Source of the DNA: Strongylocentrotus purpuratus
Taxonomy: Eukaryota; Echinodermata; Echinoidea; Camarodonta; Strongylocentrotidae
Length of the DNA: 64,000 nucleotides
Reading direction: 5' to 3'
NCBI RefSeq assembly: GCF_000002235.5
Contig: NW_022145606.1
Coordinates: 17,562,254 to 17,626,253, forward strand
The notes under the pieces: model-generated
What the model saw: the letters and a program-made list of their open reading frames with translations, nothing else
What the model was told of the DNA's origin: nothing
Database searches by the model: none
In this document: one piece after another, positions 1 through 11,000 of the stretch
Numbering within the stretch: the stretch's first letter is position 1
Layout: every line of letters starts with the position of its first letter
Program-made: the position numbers and the translations under genes

Positions 1-21
1 TTTTTGTTTCTTTGTTGAAAG

Positions 22-111
22 GCTTGTGAAGTGAGTCCTCATGCCAGTATGATGGTTGCTAATGCTTTGAAGAATGCCTTGAACCAGCTTGAAGGGTCAC
101 AGCTCACCATG
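22..111 (+). CDS. Gene 1 exon a (visible residues 1-30)
   Basis: Preceded by a T-rich tract ending in AAAG and followed by GTAAAG. It starts and ends in phase 0. It encodes a helix-prone segment whose residues 8-20 (A-S-M-M-V-A-N-A-L-K-N-A-L) nearly fit the same RII-binding spacing as the next exon, with Met at one key position. Confidence 0.75.
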
Positions 112-3100
112 GTAAAGGTTTATCCCGTTGACTACTGAATGTTGTAAACCCCATAGGGTTAATTTACGGTTAAGGGTTCAACCCAACACCCATTATACTA
201 CTAATGATGCAATGGTTTGAATTTCAAATTGATTTATGATGTGTTTCAACAAAACAATTGCAATGCAAATCAAGTTTTATATACTGTGAAGAATCCTAGC
301 ATTTGCAAGGATACTTCACATTTAAAATACCCTTTATATTTTGGAAAAGAAAAGAAAATACCCTCCCTCTGCACATGTGGCAGCTAGTATTAAAGTAACA
401 ATAACATGTATATGTAAGTAAATGAATTGTACAATGTAAAGCATATAGTGAGGAGAGGATCATGAATGAGTTACATGTTTGCACATTCACATTCACATTG
501 GATCAGGAATTATCAAGGCATCATGTAAGATTCAGTCTTTTATGTCCACCATTTAATCAAGAATGGCATTCTGAAATGATGTTATTGGAATGTTAGTAAA
601 ACAAAGTTGATTATCATGAGAGATCACACATTAGGACAGGCTATTGGGTATTGTCTGCACAGGCTAGCTGCCTTCATGTACAGATGAAAGACACATCTCC
701 GCAAGCACCAGTGATAAGTACTGATTCCATGGAATTTCAATTTTTTTATGACAATGAACATTGTTTCCCAAACATAAAAGATAACACAGTTTTCAGAATA
801 GGGCCCTGGGCCCCGTTGCATAAAACTTACCATTGATGGTAACTTTGCCATCAATGGCAACTACCATGGTAATGTGGCTCAACAACCAATCAAAATCAAG
901 GTTTCCATCATGATGGTAGTTACCATTGATGGCAAAGTTCCCATCAATGATAAGTTTTGTACAACAAGGCCCAGGTAATAAATGTGTTTTATGCATGTTT
1001 CTTTATTTTAGGTTACCCCAATCGAGAAGAATGCTCGGTCTATTGTCTCTAAAGTTATTAAGACCTCTCTTGAGAGTCTCCTCCAATCCAGTCATCCAGA
1101 ATTGATGGAAAACAAGGTAAATTGTGAAATCACTTCCTTCAGCCATCCAAAGATTAAATCTCTTGGTTGGTATGTTCTGATCAAATTCATTCAAGGGAAG
1201 TTGATATTAATTTGATGCAGAACTTTATTTGATTCAAATTGAGCCAGACTTTAGCTGAATCCAGTCAATGTTATTCAATTTCAATTCAATGTATTTCCAC
1301 TTTTAAACAAATTTACAAATCAATAACAAATACATATGGATAATAAGTGGCGGGATCATGAAAAGCAGCTATTGGCTCATTAAAAATGACCCCTTAACAA
1401 GTATACACATAACATATTATACATTGTAAGAAAATACATAACAAAGACATGAAAATAAAAATTAAAAATAGATAAGGAAGAAAAGGTTGGAAACATAACA
1501 AAATATTCATCATTTATGAGTTTAGGAGGTGTTGTTTAACTAAACGTTTGAACTGTTTTACTGTCTTACTATTCTTGAGATTAGTTGCGAGATCTTTCCA
1601 AATCATTGGTCCATTGTAAAAAATTGAATTCTGAGTTGTTGATATGCGGTGTAAAGGGAGGTGGATATTTTGAGCATTTCTAGTATTGTAAATATGAATG
1701 GAACAATTCAAAGAAAAATATATCATCATAAATCTTTGGAGAAAGTTTGTTAGACACTCGTCAGGTAAAACATTCAATTAAATCCACTTGTATTTGGATC
1801 CCCATCTCCAGCCTTCAGAGGAAGCTGACGAGCCAGGTCAAAGGTCATATGAGTTGGATGACAGGCTAGGTGAAGGGACGGAAGAAGCTGTTGATCTCTC
1901 TTCAATCATAGAGATTTTCCAGGTATGCTCAAGAATTTTAACTTGTCAAGGCTTTTTGCGATATGATGCGATGAAACCGTGGCAGTTTGGAATGAATGGA
2001 TAGCAACTGCACCCAACAATGCACTGGCATATAATGACTGGGTTCTGTGTTGTAAGATTCTTCACGTTTCTGGATCATATAACACAGAGCTCAGTCAATA
2101 CACGCAATTCCTTAGTTGCGCGAGGATGCCATTCAATTAAAGGTAATACAAAGTTTTGGTATGGGGTCATGAATTTGGTTCAAATGAACATATTGGAAGC
2201 ATATGCGATCCTACAATATTCAGTGATGGTTGTCGCGGTTGAAATCGAGTCTAAAGTTATGAAATTGTAGATAATAAACTTTTATGTTGTATAGCTCCCT
2301 CTCAAGGTCAAGATATTAAATGAGCTATAAAAAACAATGTTTCTTGACTAAAATTGACCGATTAGCTATTCCTGTTTGGAGATTATATATCACACTTACA
2401 TATTCTGAGATTTTCATGGTCGCAGCTACATGTACCATCGTATGGCCTGTGACGCTATTTGAAATTCATCAAAATTTACCGGGAGCACCAGTAAATTTTT
2501 ATATCCAATTTTCCTCGAAAGCAGAAGTGTTTTAAGGGCTAAATTTTCTAGTGCTTATAATACATCCACAGGGGCATCCAAATATGTCGAAATTGTAAAG
2601 GATCACTATTCACCCAATTTTCAAAATTTCTCACAACTTCGTATTACCTTTAACACGTAACAAAATGTGCAGCAGTTTATCGCGTCATATCTTGAACAAG
2701 CTCGAGGGAGATGTGGATTTTCAAGTTTATGTAGACATATTTTGAGCATTAGTATTCTATAGGAACATGTCATCTTTAAATGTATTAGTTTCACTGCATG
2801 GGCCTGTCCTTGCTATGACCTTAAAATTCGAGCAACTTGGAAACCCATATAAGATGATATATTCTTCGTACACACATTTGGTATGGTTATCATCACTAGT
2901 GTTGTTGTTGCTGTTGTCATTATCATCATCATTATCATTATTATCATCATCATTATCATTATCATCATTATCATCATTATTATTATCATAATCTTTACTA
3001 TCATTATTATCATCATCTTTAATCTTATTCCTGAATGACTATGACTAGGAGCCCGCTGAAGGTACCCCATCCATAACACACACCCAAGACTCCAGTGAGA

Positions 3101-5066
3101 GCGAGAGCGAAGCAGAAGAGGAGGATGACGCCGTCATTGGCATCGTGGAGAACCCTATCCTCATGGACGAGCTCCTGCATGCCGGAGGGCCATCGGGCGA
3201 TACGGACGTCGACGAGGGATTGCACGTAGTCATGCACAAGGCAGATGATGGACATCTTATCGTGGAGGGCGCTGTTCTGACTGCTGAGCATGATACTCAG
3301 ACAATCACCGAGAGAATTCTGTCTGACATCACTTTAGAGAGAGCTTCAGGTAGCTTGTCTGGGGTAAGTCCATTGCTCACACCGGGGACCCGTTTCACAA
3401 AGCCTTTTTTCAATGACAAGTGACAAAAATCATTGACAAATCTGCTGATAACCAATCAGAAGCAAGGATTTCAGTAGCTTATAACAAAAACTGTTATATG
3501 TCACTGATCACAAGTTTTGTGAAATGCCCCCCAGTCCCCTCTCCAACCAAATACTGCAAGAAAATAATAGTTGGTCAGTAGCTCTGAGAATGCTGACCAG
3601 TTGTACCGTATTCCATGCATTATTGGACTGGCAGCAATTCAATGTAGGCTATGCAGGTTGTATAACACAACCTCTGATTATAATCGCTCTGCATTCAGTT
3701 TTGTATACCAGTCGTATCCCTATATGTAAGTTCAGCTTCGTTCTTTGTTGCCAAAATTATGCGTAACCCTATCCCTTGATTTCTAACCTATAGTTAAAAA
3801 TCCAATAGCTAACCCTAATCTATCTATATTTTTGATGAAATGAAAATACAGCCTTGAGCTAATCTTGATGGAGCAAATGTCAGCCCTCTTCGTGCATGTA
3901 TTGTCCTTGAGTGTGGTTTATAGCTCATCTGTACTAGTGTACAGGAGGGATTATACTACCCTGCAAGGTCACTGGACAGGTGGTTATCTCATCAACTCAG
4001 CTCTCATTTAACATTTATAAGGAATAGAGGATCATGGGGGACCAATGGTCACCGATTATGCATTGTTTGTTATATAGAGGGTGGAAGTAGCTATAAGTAG
4101 TGCAGTGGGCCTTTACTATGATTATCCTGCTTTGAAACCAGGCATCCAGCTCACGCAGTGGCCTGACGAGGGAGAAGGCAACGGCTTCCAGCAGCAGCAG
4201 CAGCTGCTCTGAAGATGAAGGTGAAGAGATCCCTGAAGACCACTCCTTCATCGTCCCCATCTACCAGAAGAACCTGATCAACATAGGAGGACACCTGGTT
4301 GAATCCCACCTCTCTGCCATCTCTATGAAGCCAGAGACTGATGGCAAGGTCCCCAGCAAGGGCAAGTGTGCTGCAAGGAATTCTTTCAGGAACATCTTCC
4401 GTCCGGACATGACGTACTGTCAGGGTTCTGCCAGGATGCTGAGGGATACGTTGGTCAGGGATATCAGGAGTCGTCAGACGGCCAGTCTCCCGGGGATGGA
4501 CGTAGTGTGTGAGGTTCTGGAACAAGAGGAGCAGGTAAGGCATTTGAAACCACAACACACTGGATTTACAATACACATCGCCATTTAGCGACCCCAGTGT
4601 TTGTAGTAAATTTCACATGGTGAATTATAGGAATAACCCATCAAAAATATCAACTGCGGCATTGCTATATACAGATGCAGCTGAAGCAAGTTTCAAACCC
4701 TGAGACTAATAATATGTGATTATAATAGATATATTAAAACACTTTAAATTAAGCTATTATGTTTGAAACTTTTTTGATTTCGAAACTGTTTTGCAAATTT
4801 TCTCTTGAAAACTTCAAATCCAAATTTGAATCCAAATGAATTTAAAAGTAAACTGTCAATCTTCTTGCAGGACATCATGGAGAAGCATTCTGATGAAGCT
4901 CTAGTGACCATGGAGGAAACAGAGGGACTGTGTTACCTTCCTGTTAAGAAGAAACCCAAACCTGCTGTAGCCGAGGCTCCCCCTGACACTGCCCAAGACC
5001 AGGCTGAGATAACATCTAGTGAAACACCTCCGGGAGATGAAGGTCAGTTTCCTCAATAGGTCTTCT

Positions 5067-5098
<32 letters not shown>

Positions 5099-8000
5099 TT
5101 CTTCTTCTTCTTCTTCTTCTTCTTCTTCTTCTTCTCCTTCTCCTCCTTCTCCTTCTCCTTCTCCTTCTCCTTCTCCTTCTCCTTCTCCTTCTCCTTCTCC
5201 TTCTCCTTCTCCTTCTCCTTCTCCTTCTTCTTCTTCTTCTTCTTCCTGTCTCTTATAAAATCATATATGCTTTCATTAGAAGTACTCTACCAACTACTGG
5301 TGCTCCGGCTCGTAGGGATATGGGATATAGGGAATCAGTCTAGCGGTACAACTGTCCATCTCTACTTATCAATCAACTCAAATTGGACCCAGTTCATAGT
5401 TGAGTCACACATCCTTGGAACGATGATTCTAAAGGTTGGTCTCCAGAAACGACAAATCATAATTCATGCATACGTGTCTGTACACTCAATCACACAACTT
5501 TCTCATTGAACTAAGATTGAGGGAGATGCTTAGTGAGAGAAGAAACCAGACTCTACTTTTCTCTCCTGCCATGATGATGTAGTAGGTTTTCACTTACTGG
5601 TTGCATAATAAGATTTTCTTTTTAATGGAGATGAAGATATTTGTTTTAAAGCAAGAAACATGTAAAAAATCTTCTGTATGACATTACAGATGTTCTTCAA
5701 TCAAAAACGTGTGAGGTAGGTCGCACCTTGTCAAATGGAGACCCTGAAGATACTTTGCTGAATGCTGATGGGACGGTTGGTGAAGATGATGCGCCATCAG
5801 CAGCAACTGAAGAGAGTGCAAGGCCAACCATCTCAGATCACGCACCTACCGAACAGAAGACAGGGATTATCCCATCATCCAAGTCAGCGGAAGAAGCAAA
5901 GCAGAGGGCGCTATCTGCTGAGAGAAGAAGCACCAAACGTGAGGTATCTGCACAATCCGTCGACGCCTCACAAAACCTTGCTGGTAGCGATGAGGGCAGC
6001 AGCTCGGGGGAGGACACCGGTTCTCGCAAACATGGAAGCCAGAAATCCAAGAAGGTGAAATCGTCGAGTGGGATCAGCGGCCTGTTCTCACGTATCAGTC
6101 ATGTGTTTTCAGGAACACACAAGAACTCAAGCGCTAGCATCCCATCTCATGAAAGCTCGTCAGAACCGGCTAGTCGGCAGTCCTCAAAGAAGAGCGTGGA
6201 GAGGTTGACAGGCGGGCCATTTTCAGAGGGGGCACACGCACAGGATGGAACAGCTAGCGGTAAGTCATGTACTCATAAAACCCAAATACCAAATATATCA
6301 AACTGTTACCAACATTTTTTTTTGTGAGCAGGAAATAAAATAGTCGTAGTTTGGGCAGAATCTCCTGTACTTCAATGCAAGTGGCTGTATGTGTCATACC
6401 CACTTATAATAGATGTATGATGTTAACAATGATGATAATTATAATGATGATAATAATATTTAGTTAGTACTTAATACAAAATTAATTAATTTAGACTAGT
6501 ATTTCTTCTTGCTACTAATGTTATTCTTATTAGTATTGTCATCGTTATCATCATTAATATTGTTATCGATATTATTTCCCTTATCATTATTAGGTGAGAA
6601 GAGCAATCTTAGCTCAAGTGGTCTCCAGCAGGGTGCCAGCCTCCAGCAGGGTGCCAGCCTCCAGCAGGGTGCCAGCCTCCATCATGGCGCTAGTGTCCAC
6701 TTCACCTCAAAGACCATAGATCCTCCTACGCGAAGGGAGAGCATCTATGCCTCACACCGACCTCAGACACCTATCCCTTCAATTCTCAATGATGAGGAGG
6801 ATGACAACGAGGACGAGGAGGAGGAGGAGCTCATCTTCGAGGGGGATGATACAGAAGGGGATGTCCCTGTGAGGATAGAGGTCCAGGAACCTAGTTCTGA
6901 TGTCGAGGCAACTGGAGAGGCAGGATATGTCCGTGAGTTACTTATAAAGATGAGAAACGATAGACAATGTTAATTTGAATATTAAATGTTCTCATTCTCA
7001 TGTTCTCAATATATATCTGTAAAGCGCATTGAGAGGGCATGCGGTCCTGAAATGCACTACATAAGGACAAACTATTATTAATCATTATTATTCAGGAAGA
7101 AAGCTACATAGAAATGAAGAAATATGGAAACGAAACTCTGTACAATTCCGAATGTGTCTTTTCGTGCCTCTACATTTAGCCAAGCCACCTACACAAAAGG
7201 CAATGTCAGTTGGAGTTATTTTTGCCTAGCATTTGACCTATCTACATAATCTGCTTAAAAGGGCTTAAGATCACATCACATCTATGTTTTATACTTCTAA
7301 GTCATAATACTGTAGTTCAATAGCAAATTTCATGTCAAGAATCCAAGTCCTAGGCCTCAGCTACTTCAAAGTTTGTGTTGAAGTCACCTTTGCCTTTGTG
7401 TTCAGCTTAATTGCTTAAAAGTTACAATTCTCTTGCATTCCTCTGTCACATCAACATGTATTCATTGAAAACCTCTCATTAATCATACAAGGTCACTATT
7501 TATTTGTATGATATCATTTTTTTTCATCCCAACACACTAATTTCTACACCAGAATCACCTCTAGAGGGAGAGACCACTGTTGCTATGGGTCTATTTTTAG
7601 GCTAATTAAGTCAGTCCAGCTGCTATCCATGATTTTCTTTTATCTTCTTCAATACAGCCAAACTTCCTGATGATAATGGTCCAATGAACCCAGAGACTCC
7701 GTCTGAAGATCACCTGCAAATCAAGAATGACAGCAACAATGCAAACACAGACAGTGGTAGCCAGTCGCCCCATCTTCTGCCTTCCATCCACACCGGCCAG
7801 CTGCAGTCCCCTCAAATGCCCAGTGAGCGTGCATCTGCTTTGAGCCAAGCACAAGCTGGTCCTACTCAGTCAGGGAGTCGAGCATCTCAAGGTAGTCAAC
7901 CACCGGTACCCCCAAAAGCGAAGTCCCTGTCCAATCCCAGCCTCTCTGGGGCACAGTCGATGACCATCACTGGACGTGCGCTGACACCCATTGGATCCAA

Positions 8001-11000
8001 GATGGCAAAGTCAGTGATTTTGACTTCAGAGAAAGAAAGGCGTAGTTCGTTAGGGTCAGTCAGTCAGAGGTCACCATCATCGTCATCTAGGCGGGGCAGC
8101 AGGGTGGGGCTTTCACACCACAAGTGGACAGGGTCTACTCTGAAGATAGCTTCCATGTCAAGCCAATCTGCCAGCAAGGTTAGACAGATATACAGTTAAC
8201 AAATTAATTATTCATTCCCTTACCAAGTTTTGTAATTTGTTATGTTTATGTTTGTGAAAAAATGATTTGTCCGGATTAAGGTTTCTGGAAGATGTGACAT
8301 ATTCAAGCTTACATCAAGAAGAATTCAACAAAGGGCCTAATTCAACCAGTCCCCTTATGTTAAAAAGACAAATACATATCAAATTCATAAGGGGTATGAA
8401 TAATTTAGTTGTTAGCTGTAGGTCTTAGCTTTATATCATAGTGCATGCCTCGAGCTAAGTACAATAGTTAGATTTGTGACCACAAACTGATGATGATCTA
8501 TTTTGAATAGTACTCTACACCACTATATACAGTACTTATTCACACAATATCAACTATTATGTGTTAGAAGTTTCTGGAAGGCTTTAAAGGATTCTTGAAG
8601 AAAATTTTGAATAACTTACCAGTTTGCTGGCCTAATTTGAAGATGAGAAAACATGATTTTGTGTAAAGTACCTTAGAGAGTACCTCTATTGTGTATACTT
8701 ACATACTATCAGGAATTTAATGTGAAACATTGTTGAAAATTTCAAACATAATCTTGGAATATCTTTTGGAAAGATGTTTCAATAATCCATATGTCATTTT
8801 TGCACAAGTATTTTGACATTTCAGCATCACTTGATGAATCATATTGTAAAGAGTTTAATCCTTGTTCCACAGATTAAGAGTGCGTATGGAAGCTCTGCAG
8901 GACTCTCAATCAGTGGCTGCCAGATCCTGCCCAACAAGCCCTCAAGGTCTAGCTCCTTTAGTCGTCACCAAGCTAGTCTCATCAGCGCAACGGAGCTAGG
9001 TTCCCGAGGGTCCCGCAGTAAGCATGGGAGCCGGGACAGCACGGTGATGCCTAGACCGCCCTCTGGAGTCAAGCCATCAGGGTCGGCTCAGTCAGGTCAT
9101 CGGGGGGTCAGATCACCATCCGAAGCACAAGGTTGGGACCTCTTCTCCATGTATTTCATGCAGATGTTAAACTTGTGTCTTAATTTCCTCATAACTTTTC
9201 ATTCATGTTTTGCATGGAATAGATAGGATCAAATCATATGTATTTTGAAATAATTTTGTTGGGGTTGTAAGTGTGATGTTAAAGTTCTCACACACAACAA
9301 TGTTGTGTTTATGCCCCCCCCCCCCCCCAATATTCATACATGCCAACTGTTCAGATTAAAGAGGAACATTCCTCTTTTTGGGAGAAGATAATTCTCATTT
9401 TAATGCAGGTGTTCCTCTTCCTGTACAAATTTGTCTGTAGTATTGAATAGGAGAGTTAGGATTGTTCCTCTTTTTTTTTTAAATAGCATAATTTGTACAG
9501 ATTTCTGATTTTCAAATGTTGGCATGTATGAATATATGATGCAGCTTCATTCACTCCAGATATAGGTTTAGGGTTTTGTTTCAGGTTTTGTTTAGGTTAA
9601 GATCTAGGGTCAGTTCTATTGGTTGGTCGCTAGGTTAGGGTAAGGGTTGACACTGTGAAATAGTAAATGAATGGCAACTGCTCATTACAAATATTTCAGA
9701 AATGTGAAGTGTATTGCACTTTATGTCATAAGAGATTGTAGCGGTTTTGCCACCTCATATCTGAACTAGCCTTTACTCAGGTTCTACTGTATTATCTAGG
9801 GAGTTACTTTCTCATTGATTCCTTTTACTACCAGTCATGTCTAATCCCACCCTTGATACAGCGAAGGGAAGCTCATCGTTGCCTATCAATCATCCTAGCT
9901 CCAACGAAAGGCTGTTGCCACGTCGGGCCTCCCTCGAGAAAGAAAACCGGATGGAGCGTCTGTCTACAGAAAGCGTCTCCAGTAGAAAGTCTAGCAAGGA
10001 GCAAGTAGGCAAGAAGATATCAAGTGGGACGCAACCAAAGCAAGGTAAAAAGGGCAGGCTATAAACTTCTTGTTCTACCTTGTATGTGTGACATGAAAAT
10101 TATCTAGCAATTAACCTTCATTTTCCAGCAGTGGCAATTAGTACAGAGGCTTGTATGCTACACATGCAGATTGGCAGAAACAAACAATAAGATAGGCACC
10201 AAGCTATAGAAGGATTGTTCTAGGTGGCACAAAAGCTTTACAAAAATTACCTGGTTCCAGTCTTGATTAGCTATATGATAACTCTCTAAACACATGGGGG
10301 TGTTTCACAAAGTCAAAGACTAAGATTGACTTTAAGTTGGACTTAATTATGGCAGGCCATTCATGCCACTGGTTGCTCTCACTATTGGTCTCTCAATTAT
10401 GATCTTTAGATAATATTTTTTCCAATTTGTGACCAAGATTTGTTCGTCCCTTGAGAGACCAATACCAGTAAATGGCGAGAGAAAATTGTGGCATTAATGG
10501 CCTGCCATAGTTAAGTCCAGCTTAAAGTCGATCTTAGTCTTTGTGAAACAACCTCCTGTATTGATAAGCTTTACACTGGATACATTGTAATAGTATTAAA
10601 ACCTTTTGATAGGTAGCCCACAAGAAACAGAGTGTAGTAGAGGGAGATCGTTTCCATGGCACGTAATGATTTAAGAGAAAATACAGCCATTGCTCATGGA
10701 GAGTTGAGACATTGGTTACCTTTGTGTTAGTGATTTTTAAGCTGTTTGACTATTTTTGAGCACTATGAGGAATATGATGATTTAGTTTTAATAAGGAATT
10801 ATTATACTGGTAAAACTACCAGTGAATCAAATCTCAGTCGACTAATGTGAAACTTTAGAAAATTGTAAGCACTTGTATTGAAAATTTCTCCTTACTTTTA
10901 ATTCAGATGATTCTGTTCAAGATCAGAAGCCTGGTGCCCCTATGCCCAAAATCAAGGGATCGCTGACCCCACGACCTCCTAGTCAACCTTTACCCTCTAG

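Noticed and set aside
4151..4576. 141-codon minus-strand ORF
   Set aside because: Antisense shadow of gene 1 exon e, which is supported by splice sites and phase on the plus strand.
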